DNA from: an uncultured Clostridia bacterium
Lineage (GTDB): Bacteria; Bacillota; Clostridia; Oscillospirales; Acutalibacteraceae
Length of the DNA: 64,000 nucleotides
Direction: 5' to 3'
Assembly: GCA_938034875.1 (NCBI GenBank)
Contig: CALHND010000002.1
Span: 1-64,000 of the forward strand
The notes under the pieces are model-generated. The model saw only the letters and a program-made list of their open reading frames with translations. It was not told the origin of the DNA and did no database searches. The position numbers and the translations under genes were made by a program. This document shows, in pieces, positions 51,892 through 60,300 of the stretch (position 1 is the stretch's first letter; the number at the start of each line of letters is the position of its first letter).

Positions 51892-54357
51892 TCAGTCCTC
51901 TCTGTATTCTTCGATTATGAACGCTTCGAAGCGGTCGCCTTCCTTAATATCATTGAACTTTTCGAGTCCGATACCGCACTCGTAGCCCTGAGCAACCTCT
52001 TTTGCATCGTCCTTAAATCGCTTGAGCGAGTCAATCTTATCTTCTGAAATAACTATGCCGTCTCGTATAACACGAATCTGGCAAGCACGTGTTACCTTAC
52101 CGTCGGTAACATAACAACCTGCAATAGTACCGATGTTTGAAATTTTATAAACCTGACGGACATCAACAGTTCCCAAAATAACCTCTCTGGTTTTGGGTGA
52201 AAGCATACCCTTCATAGCTGCCTCGATTTCTTCAATGCAGTCATAAATTACGCGATAGGTGCGGATTTCAACACTGTCACGCTCGGCATTTGCCTTTGCT
52301 CCAACGTCCGGTCTAACATTAAATCCGACAATGATTGCATTAGAAGTGTTTGCAAGCATTACATCCGATTCATTTATAGCGCCAACGCCGCCGTGAACAA
52401 CGGCAACGCGCACCTCTTCGTTTGACAGCTTTTCAAGAGACTGTCTTACAGCCTCAACTGAACCCTGAACATCGGCTTTGATAATGACATTCAGTTCCTT
52501 TACGCTACCGTCAGAGAACTGGTCAAAAAAGTTGTCAAGCGTAACCTTTTGTTTTGCACTCCAAACTTCCTCTTTGGCCATTTGTTTGCGCTGTTCAACC
52601 AATTCGCGTGCGAGACGCTCATCAGAAACTGCATCAAATTCGTCACCTGCGCTAGGAACTTCGGCCAAACCAATAAGCTCAACCGGAACTGAAGGACCTG
52701 CCTCCATAATTTTTGCTCCATTTTCATCAACCATGCCGCGAACGCGTCCGACCGATGTGCCGGCAACAATAATATCGCCGTGGTGAAGAGTTCCCTTTTG
52801 TACCAACAGGGTTGCAACTGGGCCTCTGCCCTTATCAAGGCGAGCCTCGATAACAACACCGCCTGCACGACGGTCAGGGTTAGCCTTAAGCTCCATGACG
52901 TCGGCAACGAGAATGATGTTTTCAAGCAATGTGTCAATGCCCTCGTGTGTTTTGGCAGAAACCGGTATGCAGATAACATCGCCGCCCCATTCTTCAGGAA
53001 TAATGTTGTGCTCTGTAAGCTGCTGCTTTACGCGGTCGGGATTTGCTGCCGGTTTATCCATTTTATTGATAGCAACTATAACCTGAACTTTTGCAGCTCT
53101 GGCATGGTTAATAGCCTCAACTGTCTGCGGCTTTATGCCATCGTCGGCAGCAACTACCAATACTGCTATATCCGTAGCCATGGCACCTCTGGCACGCATG
53201 GAGGTAAATGCGGCGTGACCCGGTGTGTCAAGGAAGGTAATATCGCGGTCACCAAGCTTAACTCGGTAAGCACCGATATGCTGAGTAATGCCTCCTGCCT
53301 CGGTGGATGTAACATTTTTATCACGGATAGCATCAAGCAACGAAGTTTTACCGTGGTCAACGTGTCCCATTACGCAAACAACAGGGCTACGCGGACGAAG
53401 ATTTTCTTCTGTATCCTCGGTGTCATCCATAATACGTTCTTCAATTGTAACGACTACTTCACGCTCAACCTTTGCACCCAGTTCGGTTGCAACTATTTCG
53501 GCTGTATCGTAGTCAATTGTCTGAGTGATGGTTGCCATAATACCGAGCATCATTAACTGTTTAATAACTTCGGCTGCCGTCTTTTTAAGCTTTGCTGCTA
53601 AATCACCAACAGTAATTTCTTCTCCGATAGTGATTTTAAGGGGCATTTTCTTAATACGCTCAAGCTGAATACGACGCAGCTTATCAGCCTCGGTCTCACG
53701 CTTCGGTCCCCTTTTGGGATAACCCTGTTGGGGACGCTTTTTGATCTGCTGACGGGTTTGAACTTGTGTATTAACGCCCTTTTCGCTGGCAATGGACTCG
53801 TACTTTTCATTATAGCGGTCAAGCTCAACATGGGCCGCGTGCATATCGACCTTGCGAATCTCGGCAGGGCCGCGATTCGGTGTGACTGACGGTGCCTTTT
53901 TCTGTTTTTCCGGCATTGACTGCTTTTCGCCACTGGGTGCCGTAAATACTTGATTTCTACCAGCAGCTGCAGTATTTTTGCCGCTATTTTCTGACGGGGT
54001 TGCCGCTTTTGCATTTGCAGGAGCAGCTTTTCCTTCTTTTTGAGCGTTTGCTGCCCTTGCCATTGCGGCGAACTCCTCGGCAATACGTGCTTGCTCGGCA
54101 AGCTTTTCTTCCTTTGCCTTAATCTCTGCTTGTCGGCGCTCCTCACGAGCTTTTTCACCTACTGCAAAGTAGTTATCGAATGACTCTACCTGATTATTTT
54201 GTGTCATATAGTCGAAAATTATGTCCAGCTCGTGCTCCTCAAGAGCTGTCTGGCTTTTTTTCGGTTCATCCAAAAACTTTGCTAACAGTGTAACAATTTC
54301 TTTGCTTTGCACATCAAAATCCTTAGCGACCTCGTGTACTCTGTATTTTATCATCAT
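51892..54357 (-). CDS. infB: Translation initiation factor IF-2
   Basis: 821 residues. Two N-terminal IF2-N modules (1-50 and about 235-290) flank a low-complexity Ala/Lys/Glu region. The G domain has VMGHVDHGKTSLLDAIRD, LDTPGHAAFTSMRARGA and IVAINKMDKPAANPD. Domains II-IV follow. It brings fMet-tRNA to the 30S subunit. The ATG overlaps the ylxQ stop (ATGA). A second in-frame ATG directly follows the first. Larger than the shortest IF-2s because of the linker, but within the family range. Confidence 0.97.
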   Translation of the reverse strand: MMIKYRVHEVAKDFDVQSKEIVTLLAKFLDEPKKSQTALEEHELDIIFDYMTQNNQVESFDNYFAVGEKAREERRQAEIKAKEEKLAEQARIAEEFAAMARAANAQKEGKAAPANAKAATPSENSGKNTAAAGRNQVFTAPSGEKQSMPEKQKKAPSVTPNRGPAEIRKVDMHAAHVELDRYNEKYESIASEKGVNTQVQTRQQIKKRPQQGYPKRGPKRETEADKLRRIQLERIKKMPLKITIGEEITVGDLAAKLKKTAAEVIKQLMMLGIMATITQTIDYDTAEIVATELGAKVEREVVVTIEERIMDDTEDTEENLRPRSPVVCVMGHVDHGKTSLLDAIRDKNVTSTEAGGITQHIGAYRVKLGDRDITFLDTPGHAAFTSMRARGAMATDIAVLVVAADDGIKPQTVEAINHARAAKVQVIVAINKMDKPAANPDRVKQQLTEHNIIPEEWGGDVICIPVSAKTHEGIDTLLENIILVADVMELKANPDRRAGGVVIEARLDKGRGPVATLLVQKGTLHHGDIIVAGTSVGRVRGMVDENGAKIMEAGPSVPVELIGLAEVPSAGDEFDAVSDERLARELVEQRKQMAKEEVWSAKQKVTLDNFFDQFSDGSVKELNVIIKADVQGSVEAVRQSLEKLSNEEVRVAVVHGGVGAINESDVMLANTSNAIIVGFNVRPDVGAKANAERDSVEIRTYRVIYDCIEEIEAAMKGMLSPKTREVILGTVDVRQVYKISNIGTIAGCYVTDGKVTRACQIRVIRDGIVISEDKIDSLKRFKDDAKEVAQGYECGIGLEKFNDIKEGDRFEAFIIEEYRED

Positions 54358-54677
54358 ATGGCTAATTCATCCTTCCTTATCGTATCGCACAAAGAAACAA
54401 GCTTTTGTGCAAAACCCCTGTCATTTACCGCTACTACGCCGGCTTTTATTCCGATAGCCGTCGATAATTGTTCCATTGTGCAGTCAAGTTTGACGCACGC
54501 AACGCTGTATTTGTTTGCGGTAAAATTAGCTTCTTTGGCTGTTTTCGGAGAAATATCATTTGCATACATTATAAGCCGAGCTTTACCGTGTTTTGCGGAA
54601 CTTGCCGTCTCGTTTAATCCAACTGAGAGCTTTGATGCACTTCGCACAAGCCCAAGTGTTGACAAAATTTTATTCAT
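54354..54677 (-). CDS. ylxQ: Ribosomal protein L7Ae-like protein YlxQ
   Basis: 107 residues of the L7Ae/L30e/S12e family: ILSTLGLVRSASKLSVGLNE, KARLIMYANDISPKTAKEA and IGIKAGVVAVNDRGFAQKL. It probably binds kink-turn RNA. It lies between ylxR and infB as in Bacillus. The start is the ATG at 54677 with GGAGGAAA upstream. A longer reading to 54746 runs into ylxR. It overlaps ylxR by 8 bases. Confidence 0.93.
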   Translation of the reverse strand: MNKILSTLGLVRSASKLSVGLNETASSAKHGKARLIMYANDISPKTAKEANFTANKYSVACVKLDCTMEQLSTAIGIKAGVVAVNDRGFAQKLVSLCDTIRKDELAI

Positions 54678-54939
54678 CGGTTGATATTTCCTCCTCCATA
54701 CGGTCGTATATATCATCAGGTATAGTGACCTCGAAGGCTCGGTCAATGCGTTTAGCTTTTCTTGCCTTTTTTAAACATTCGGCGTTATGACAAAGATACG
54801 CACCACGCCCGTTTTTCTTTCCAGTTTTATCAAGAGAAATCTCACCCTCTGCTGATTTGACTACTCGAATAAGCTCTCGCTTTTCCTTCATCTCACCGCA
54901 GCCCGTGCACATTCTCATAGGCTGTTTACGTTTTTGCAT
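54670..54939 (-). CDS. ylxR: RNA-binding protein YlxR
   Basis: 89 residues: MRMCTGCGEMKEKRELIRVV, GRGAYLCHNAECLKKARKAK, the YlxR (DUF448) signature with conserved Cys and Arg. It lies between nusA and ylxQ. Linked to RNase P in Bacillus; role not settled. Confidence 0.95.
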   Translation of the reverse strand: MQKRKQPMRMCTGCGEMKEKRELIRVVKSAEGEISLDKTGKKNGRGAYLCHNAECLKKARKAKRIDRAFEVTIPDDIYDRMEEEISTDE

Positions 54940-54970
54940 GACCTAATCCTTCCTTTATAGTATTTGGTTT

Positions 54971-56023
54971 TTATTCACCATAAAATCCGCTTTCGGGACG
55001 AATGTCTATTTTCCAACCGGTAAGACGTGCGGCAAGTCGTACATTTTGTCCCTTGTTTCCGATTGCAAGCGAAAGCTGACCATCAGGAACAGTCGCCTTA
55101 CACGATTTCTGTCCGTCGGGATCAAGCTCTACCGCAACAACCTTTGCTGGCGAAAGCGCTTCTTTGATAAATTCCACAGGGTCCTCTGAATATTTAATAA
55201 TATCGATTTTTTCTGGGTTGAGCTCGTCAAGTATTTTTGAAATACGAGCACCACGCTGGCCTATACATGATCCAACTGCATCAACATTTGCATCCTTTGA
55301 CCAAACGGCAATTTTTGTGCGTGAGCCTGCCTCGCGAGAAATCGACTTAATTTCAATAGTACCGTCAAATATTTCGGGTACTTCAAGTTCGAACATACGG
55401 CGGACAAGACCCGGATGTGTGCGCGAAATCATGGCCTTAGGCCCCTTTTCACTCTCGCGAACATCTACGATAAATACCTTAATATTGTCGCCCTCTTCAA
55501 GAATTTCATCCGGCAACATTTCTGTCTTAGGAAGAATAGCCTCGGATGAGCCGATTTCAACAGTAACGATGCCTGTTCTGGGATTAACGCGAATAACCTT
55601 TGCTGATACCAGTTCCTGATTTTTGGACTGGAATTCAGCGTAAGTACGGTCGCGCTCTGCATCCTTTATACCCTGGCGGATGACATGCTTTGCTGTCTGC
55701 GCGGCGATGCGTCCAAAGTCCATGGTTTCAAGTTTGATTTCTATATCATCTCCAACAGCCGCGTTTTTGTTATAAGAACGCGCTGCATCAATCAATAGCT
55801 CAGTCTGAGGATCTTCGATTTCTTCTACTACAGTTTTCTTAACATACACATCAAAAATACGCTTTTCGCAGTCAATATTGCAGAAAACACAATCCTTGCC
55901 GTTGTAATCTTTTTTAACAGAAACAACAATTGCACTAGCAATCTTTTCAGCAAGATAGTTGGCAGGTATGCCTTTTTCCTTTTCCATTAACGCTATTGCC
56001 TCAAAAAACTCATTGTTATTCAT
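54971..56023 (-). CDS. nusA: Transcription elongation/termination factor NusA
   Basis: 350 residues, the short Gram-positive form without the acidic C-terminal repeats. The N-terminal domain is followed by an S1 domain (KVIRVNPRTGIVTVEIGSSE), KH1 (SIGQRGARISKILDELNPEK-like CIGQRGARI) and KH2 (AIGNKGQNVRLAARLTGWKI). It acts on paused RNA polymerase. Next to rimP, 33 bp away. Confidence 0.97.
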   Translation of the reverse strand: MNNNEFFEAIALMEKEKGIPANYLAEKIASAIVVSVKKDYNGKDCVFCNIDCEKRIFDVYVKKTVVEEIEDPQTELLIDAARSYNKNAAVGDDIEIKLETMDFGRIAAQTAKHVIRQGIKDAERDRTYAEFQSKNQELVSAKVIRVNPRTGIVTVEIGSSEAILPKTEMLPDEILEEGDNIKVFIVDVRESEKGPKAMISRTHPGLVRRMFELEVPEIFDGTIEIKSISREAGSRTKIAVWSKDANVDAVGSCIGQRGARISKILDELNPEKIDIIKYSEDPVEFIKEALSPAKVVAVELDPDGQKSCKATVPDGQLSLAIGNKGQNVRLAARLTGWKIDIRPESGFYGE

Positions 56024-56056
56024 TTTTTATATCAATCCTTTCGAAATATTTACAAT

Positions 56057-56536
56057 TTAAAATAAATCTGAATCATCAGCAAGAACCACACTTGAAATCT
56101 CAGCTTTACTGAAATTGCGGTTTTGCCCATCAATATTAATTACAATATCATTATCGGCAGAAACCAACACACCGGTAAAATCACGCTCACCGTCAATTGG
56201 ACGAATAGTATGCACACGAACATCCATACCGGCAGCATACTCAAAGTGTTGCTCGCGTGTAAGCGGGCGAGCAAGACCGGGGGAAGAAACTTCCAAATAA
56301 TATTGAACACTTATTGGATCGGCCTCATCAAGTACAGGATCAATCGCTCGCGACATATTTTCACAGTCATCAATACCTATGCCGTCAGGACTGTCGATAG
56401 TAATGCGCAAATAAAAGCTTGTTCCTTCCTTTTGAAACCGTACATCCCACAGATTAAGCGATAATTGCTCCGCAATAGGCAAGGCAATTTCATACACTTT
56501 TTTCTCGGTAGCATTCATCTTATCCTTGATACTCAA
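56057..56536 (-). CDS. rimP: Ribosome maturation factor RimP
   Basis: About 159 residues. The N domain has VYEIALPIAEQLSLNLWDVR and LRITIDSPDGIGIDDCENMS; the C-terminal barrel has VSSPGLARPLTREQHFEYAA. It assists 30S assembly. The start is not certain: a TTG at 56534-56536 sits seven bases after GGAGG, the next ATG is at 56518, and an upstream TTG at 56554 would overlap the site. First gene of the operon. Confidence 0.92.
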   Translation of the reverse strand: MSIKDKMNATEKKVYEIALPIAEQLSLNLWDVRFQKEGTSFYLRITIDSPDGIGIDDCENMSRAIDPVLDEADPISVQYYLEVSSPGLARPLTREQHFEYAAGMDVRVHTIRPIDGERDFTGVLVSADNDIVINIDGQNRNFSKAEISSVVLADDSDLF

Positions 56537-56607
56537 CAAAAAACCTCCAAACAAATATAAAAGAGCGGGTCACCCCACTCTTTCTTTAAATCCTTCTTAC
56601 ATAATAC

Positions 56608-56636
56608 ATAGTATCATAGCAATAATAAAAAAGCAA
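56608..56636 (-). promoter_or_regulatory. Promoter of the rimP-nusA-infB-ribF operon
   Basis: TTGCTT, 17 bases, TACTAT on the minus strand, about 70 bases before rimP. Both boxes are partial matches. Confidence 0.45.
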
Positions 56637-56657
56637 GTAAATTTTTTAAGAAAAGTG

Positions 56658-56686
56658 TTGACAGACGCAAATAATTATATTATAAT
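56658..56686 (+). promoter_or_regulatory. Promoter of tRNA-Met/tRNA-Glu
   Basis: TTGACA, 17 bases, TATAAT, exact consensus at both boxes. The -10 is about 33 bases before tRNA-Met, typical of a strong stable-RNA promoter. Confidence 0.88.
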
Positions 56687-56719
56687 ACCCAAGTCGCTGA
56701 CAGAAGCGACAGATAACGT

Positions 56720-56796
56720 GGCGGTATAGCTCAGTTGGCTAGAGCATTCGGTTCATACCCGAAGTGTCGTTGGTTCAAATCCGACTACCGCTACCA
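56720..56796 (+). tRNA. tRNA-Met (CAT), elongator type
   Basis: 77 nt with CCA encoded. Acceptor GGCGGTA pairs with TACCGCT (G1-U72 wobble), anticodon stem TTCGG/CCGAA holds CAT, T stem GTTGG/CCGAC. The paired 1-72 position argues against initiator tRNA. A lysidine-modified Ile tRNA with CAT is possible but less likely. Confidence 0.93.
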
Positions 56797-56801
56797 CTTA
56801 T

Positions 56802-56876
56802 GGCCCGTTGGTCAAGCGGTTAAGACACCGCCCTTTCACGGCGGTAACATGGGTTCGATTCCCGTACGGGTCACCA
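56802..56876 (+). tRNA. tRNA-Glu (TTC)
   Basis: 75 nt with encoded CCA, starting GGCCCGTTGGTCAAG. Anticodon loop CTTTCAC reads TTC, T loop TTCGATT. It lies 5 bp after tRNA-Met and shares its promoter. Confidence 0.96.
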
Positions 56877-56886
56877 AAGGCAGATA

Positions 56887-56920
56887 AAATCCGAACTGTC
56901 TGACGGTTCGGATTTTATTT
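56887..56920 (+). terminator. Terminator of the tRNA-Met/Glu unit
   Basis: AAATCCGAAC / GTTCGGATTT with TTATTTTT after it. Confidence 0.85.
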
Positions 56921-56952
56921 TTGCCAAATTCAAAAAAGCCTATACATTTGGC

Positions 56953-56981
56953 TTGACACGCGCAGCTTTTATTATTATAAT
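56953..56981 (+). promoter_or_regulatory. Promoter of tRNA-His/tRNA-Gln
   Basis: TTGACA, 17 bases, TATAAT, again exact consensus, about 31 bases before tRNA-His. Confidence 0.88.
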
Positions 56982-57012
56982 ATTGTTGCCGTTAATCGCC
57001 GGTATATATATG

Positions 57013-57089
57013 GTGGGTATAGCGCAGTTGGCTAGCGCGCCAGATTGTGGCTCTGGAGGTCAAGGGTTCAATTCCCTTTATCCACCCCA
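57013..57089 (+). tRNA. tRNA-His (GTG)
   Basis: 77 nt with encoded CCA. Acceptor GTGGGTA / TATCCAC, anticodon stem CCAGA/TCTGG around GTG. The G at 57012 can be the G-1 that pairs with C73, the identity mark of tRNA-His. Confidence 0.95.
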
Positions 57090-57098
57090 TTTTAAAAT

Positions 57099-57134
57099 TA
57101 ACGGGCATACGGTTTTAGTTCCGTACGCCCGTTA
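57099..57134 (+). other. Strong hairpin between tRNA-His and tRNA-Gln
   Basis: TAACGGGCaTACGG pairs with CCGTACGCCCGTTA around TTTTAGTT. There is no T run after it, so processing or folding rather than termination is likely. Confidence 0.5.
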
Positions 57135-57143
57135 TATATCCAA

Positions 57144-57218
57144 TGAGGTGTCGCCAAGCGGTAAGGCACGGGATTTTGATTCCCGCATCCGTAGGTTCAA
57201 ATCCTGCCACCTCAGCCA
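57144..57218 (+). tRNA. tRNA-Gln (TTG)
   Basis: 75 nt with encoded CCA, starting TGAGGTGTCGCCAAG. Anticodon stem CGGGA/TCCCG with loop TTTTGAT gives TTG. Acceptor TGAGGTG / CACCTCA. Confidence 0.95.
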
Positions 57219-57256
57219 AAAAGACTGTCGATTTTTTTATCGACAGTCTTTTTAAG
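57219..57256 (+). terminator. Terminator of the tRNA-His/Gln unit
   Basis: AAAAGACTGTCGAT / ATCGACAGTCTTTT and T run. Confidence 0.9.
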
Positions 57257-57352
57257 TTTAATTATGTCTATTATTACATGGCTCTGATGAAAAAACATCT
57301 TGTTATATTCTTTTTACTATATAATATGGGTTTAGTATATAGCAATGATGAT

Positions 57353-57799
57353 TTACTTGTAATTTCCAATTACCCCAAAATTATATGTCTTATCATAGGC
57401 AGGGTTATTAGAGATAAAGTGTATTAATACCGGTGCATTATCAAGATAAGGATGTTTTTCAAATAAAAATCTGTCAGCTCGGCGTAAAGCTTTTAGTGCC
57501 GTTGGCATTTCGTTATAAAAAATCTTATTTCTAATAAATGCATCTCCTATTACACCTTTACCATCCACAATAACAGAGCCAATTAAAGCTATTCCTTTCT
57601 CATTTTGCTCCCAAGCAATCCTTACCTCGTCACGCAATTTTGTAATTTTATCTTCAGCGTAGTTTTTAGCGACAAACACAAATAGTTCCGCTGTTGTATC
57701 CGAATGAGTCAAAGTATATTTTCTGCTCATAACAGGCTCTTGAGGTTTCATTATATCCCTATATTGTACAAACACATTTCTTGGGTTAAACTCTTTCAC
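57353..57799 (-). CDS. Staygreen (SGR) family protein, magnesium-dechelatase-like
   Basis: 148 residues. Its string of motifs matches the staygreen family: FNPRNVFVQY at the start, RKYTLTHSD (residues 26-34), LRDEVRIAW, IFYNEMPTALKALRRADRFL, then PYLDNAPVLIHFISNNPAYD and a final Phe-Gly. In plants SGR removes magnesium from chlorophyll a. Some bacteria have related proteins with in vitro activity. The His and Asp of THSD, known to matter in the family, are kept here. The start is the GTG at 57797-57799, eight bases after AAGGAGG. The ATG at 57817 lies before that site. No tetrapyrrole genes adjoin it, so the real substrate is open. It may be a horizontal acquisition. Confidence 0.82.
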   Translation of the reverse strand: MKEFNPRNVFVQYRDIMKPQEPVMSRKYTLTHSDTTAELFVFVAKNYAEDKITKLRDEVRIAWEQNEKGIALIGSVIVDGKGVIGDAFIRNKIFYNEMPTALKALRRADRFLFEKHPYLDNAPVLIHFISNNPAYDKTYNFGVIGNYK

Positions 57800-57875
57800 T
57801 TTATACGCCTCCTTCATAATATTAATATTCTATTCGGAGTCTGAATAAAATGTGTTACCACTATTGATTTATCAT

Positions 57876-57896
57876 AAAAAGGCGTGTGCCTTTTTT
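57876..57896 (+). terminator. Orphan terminator-like hairpin
   Basis: AAAAAGGC / GCCTTTTTT with a GTGT loop and T run. No gene on the plus strand precedes it. Confidence 0.5.
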
Positions 57897-57912
57897 ATTA
57901 CCTCGGCTTAAC

Positions 57913-57950
57913 AAAGGAAAGCTGTTTAACTACGGCTTTCCTTTATATTT
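57913..57950 (+). terminator. Second orphan terminator-like hairpin
   Basis: AAAGGAAAGC (57913-57922) / GCTTTCCTTT (57935-57944), then ATATTTTTG. It lies 17 bp after the first hairpin. Confidence 0.5.
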
Positions 57951-58303
57951 TTGTAAATCATGCAATTCCATATTTGTTTTATAAGTGAAATAAGTTTAAA
58001 AAACTACCCATTATTGACAAAGAATCAAACAAGTATACGATGTTTTTCTTTGATTGTACAACTCCATTTTCCTTTTATGAAAATTAACAGTTGCATGTTT
58101 CTCTTATATGTGATATAATCTCTAAAGCCTTCACGCCTGCATATAAGATATTGCATGATGCATTTATTATTGAAAAGAACATTTTACATGTGAAACCAAG
58201 CCGCTTTTTTTAGTAAATTTTGCATACCATTATTTATCTATATTTATAGTAAATTAAACTTTGACTCTGTTTGTGGGACACAAGTCGCAGTTTTTCTTGT
58301 TTG
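57951..58303. other. Intergenic region upstream of the helicase leader
   Basis: No gene is visible. It is AT-rich. A weak promoter-like TTGCAT plus TATAGT pair around 58218-58252 may start the helicase transcript, giving a leader of about 200 bases. Placement is approximate. Confidence 0.35.
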
Positions 58304-58338
58304 AACAGTGGGTATTAAGGCTCGCTGTTTATTTTTTT
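58304..58338 (+). promoter_or_regulatory. Leader terminator/attenuator before the DEAD-box helicase
   Basis: AACAGTGGG (58304-58312) pairs with CTCGCTGTT (58321-58329), with G-T pairs, around TATTAAGG. It is followed by TTTATTTTTTTGCC. An intrinsic terminator 116 bases before the start codon implies attenuation or a separate small transcript. Cold-shock-type helicases often have long regulated leaders. No antiterminator partner is proven. Confidence 0.5.
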
Positions 58339-58454
58339 GCCTTTTTAATGAATAATGCTGGTTTCATAAAACCGTTATATTGTGAACCGCAAAAGAATAA
58401 ACAAATAAATAAAAAAATTACCTATAATATTTAAGGTAAAAGAAAAGGACTTTC

Positions 58455-60113
58455 ATGAATTTTGACAATTTCGCACTTTCCAATGAACTAAAAAAAGCTG
58501 TCCAAGAACTCGGTTATACTGAGGCAACCGAAATACAAGAGCAGGCTATCCCCGCTATTTTAGAGGGAAAAGATATCCTCGGATTAAGCGCAACCGGCAG
58601 CGGCAAAACCGCGGCCTACGGTTTACCTGCACTTCAATTGGTTGACACCACTATGGACGCAAAATATCCCCAGGTTTTGATTTTAAGCCCAACCAGAGAA
58701 CTTGCTATGCAGGTTACTGACGAACTGCGCAAGTTTTCTAAGTATATAGAACGCATGCATGTAGTGCCGGTTTATGGCGGACAGCCGATCAATCGCCAGG
58801 TAGCCCTAATCCGTAGCGGCTGCCAAATTGTTGTCGGTACACCAGGCAGAATTATGGACCTATTAGATAGACATATTCTAAAATTTTCTGCTGTTAAAAC
58901 AGTAATTTTGGATGAAGCTGATGAAATGCTTAATATGGGATTCAGAGAGGATATTGAAAAGATTCTTTCCGATACCCCGCAACCCAGACAAACGCTTTTA
59001 TTTTCTGCTACTATGCCAAAGGCTATTACAGAAATCACTCTTAAATTTCAAAATGACCCTGTAAATGTTAAAATTAAAAGCACCCAAATGACTGCTACAA
59101 ACATAGAACAGTCGTTTTTTGAGGTTGCAAAAGGCCATAAAAAAGATGCTTTGTCACTTTTGTTGCAATATTATCAGCCCAAATTATCGCTTGTTTTTTG
59201 TAATACAAAAAAAATGACCGACGAATTAGCAGCAGATCTTAAAGAACGTGGCTATACTGCAGAAGCTTTACACGGTGACATGAAGCAAGAGCAGCGCACC
59301 CAAGTTATGAATCGATTCAAAAACCGTGCATTCGAAATCCTGGTAGCAACCGATGTTGCCGCACGAGGCATTGACGTCAATGACATCGAAATAGTATTTA
59401 ACTATGATTTGCCGGATGATTTCGAATATTATGTTCACCGTATCGGCAGAACTGCACGCGGTGGAAAAGAAGGCAAATCTTTCTCACTTGTCGAAAGCGC
59501 AAGACAGTTTGCTTACCTGCAAGAAATTGCCCGCTACACCAAGTCAACCATTGTTAAAAAAGCAATGCCGACCGTGGCCAAAATAAAAGACCAAACTGCT
59601 GACCAGTTCCTTGTTGAAATACGTGCTTTTGCCGAAACAAACAATTGTACTGAGTGCGCACCGCAGCTTAATGCCCTGCGCGAGGGCGGAATGTCCGATA
59701 GCGATATTGCAGCTGTACTTTTACAAATGTTTTTAAACGAAAAGTCGCTGAAAAACGGTACTATTGATGTGCCGGTAGCGTCTCTTAATAAAGCATTTTC
59801 AGGTGATAGCAAAAATAGCGGACGTGGCAACGGTAGACGTTCTGAACGGATGCCGAACGCAAGAGCGCAAAAGAAATTTGAAAATGTTTCAATGGACACT
59901 ATTACAATCTCAATCGGTAGAAGAGATAAAGTTGCTCCAAAGCATATTTTAGGTGCTGTTGCCGGCGAAAGTGGTTTGCCGGGAAGCATTATGGGAAGCA
60001 TCGATATTCAAAATCAGATTACTACCGTAGGTGTCCCAAAGCAACATAGAGCACAGATTGTCAAATCGTTGAACAACAAAACCATTAAAGGTAAAAGAGT
60101 ATCGGTTAAATAA
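58455..60113 (+). CDS. DEAD-box ATP-dependent RNA helicase with DbpA-type RNA-binding domain
   Basis: 552 residues. The Q motif (LGYTEATEIQEQAIP) precedes SATGSGKTAAYGLPALQ (motif I), LSPTRELAMQVTDEL, VGTPGRIMDLLD, LDEADEML (DEAD), FSATMPKAI and HRIGRTARGGKEG (motif VI). A basic linker then leads to an RRM-like DbpA domain (DTITISIGRRDKVAPKHILG, VGVPKQHRAQIVKSLN). It unwinds RNA duplexes, probably in ribosome assembly or cold adaptation. CshA/DeaD or DbpA could each be the nearest name. It is monocistronic, with a long leader. Confidence 0.94.
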   Translation: MNFDNFALSNELKKAVQELGYTEATEIQEQAIPAILEGKDILGLSATGSGKTAAYGLPALQLVDTTMDAKYPQVLILSPTRELAMQVTDELRKFSKYIERMHVVPVYGGQPINRQVALIRSGCQIVVGTPGRIMDLLDRHILKFSAVKTVILDEADEMLNMGFREDIEKILSDTPQPRQTLLFSATMPKAITEITLKFQNDPVNVKIKSTQMTATNIEQSFFEVAKGHKKDALSLLLQYYQPKLSLVFCNTKKMTDELAADLKERGYTAEALHGDMKQEQRTQVMNRFKNRAFEILVATDVAARGIDVNDIEIVFNYDLPDDFEYYVHRIGRTARGGKEGKSFSLVESARQFAYLQEIARYTKSTIVKKAMPTVAKIKDQTADQFLVEIRAFAETNNCTECAPQLNALREGGMSDSDIAAVLLQMFLNEKSLKNGTIDVPVASLNKAFSGDSKNSGRGNGRRSERMPNARAQKKFENVSMDTITISIGRRDKVAPKHILGAVAGESGLPGSIMGSIDIQNQITTVGVPKQHRAQIVKSLNNKTIKGKRVSVK

Positions 60114-60218
60114 TCATATAAATACTCTGACGATGATTCGATAAGGCACGGTTGTGTCCGATTTTTGCTTCTCGGCTTTTGGAAAAGTAACGTATTTGTT
60201 GTTAGCTTCGTCAAGCAT
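60114..60218 (-). pseudogene. Fragment of a mobile-element protein
   Basis: 34 codons from ATG to TGA on the minus strand, MLDEANNKYVTFPKAEKQKS then DTTVPYRIIVRVFI. The codon pattern looks real but there is no ribosome binding site and the frame is open upstream only to a TAA. Lying beside 60301-60969 on the same strand, it is probably another worn piece of the same integrated element. Confidence 0.3.
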
Positions 60219-60300
60219 ACTTTTTAATCTGCTGACGCATTTTCTTTAATTATAATACCGTCCATGCACTAAATATTAAAAGCGTTGACTCGGTCGCTGA

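Noticed and set aside
51193..52047. A 284-codon plus-strand frame across nrnA, rbfA and infB
   Set aside because: It crosses three real genes of the opposite strand and has no site or family-like motif.
52780..53556. A 258-codon plus-strand frame within infB
   Set aside because: Antisense shadow of the IF-2 G domain; no independent evidence.
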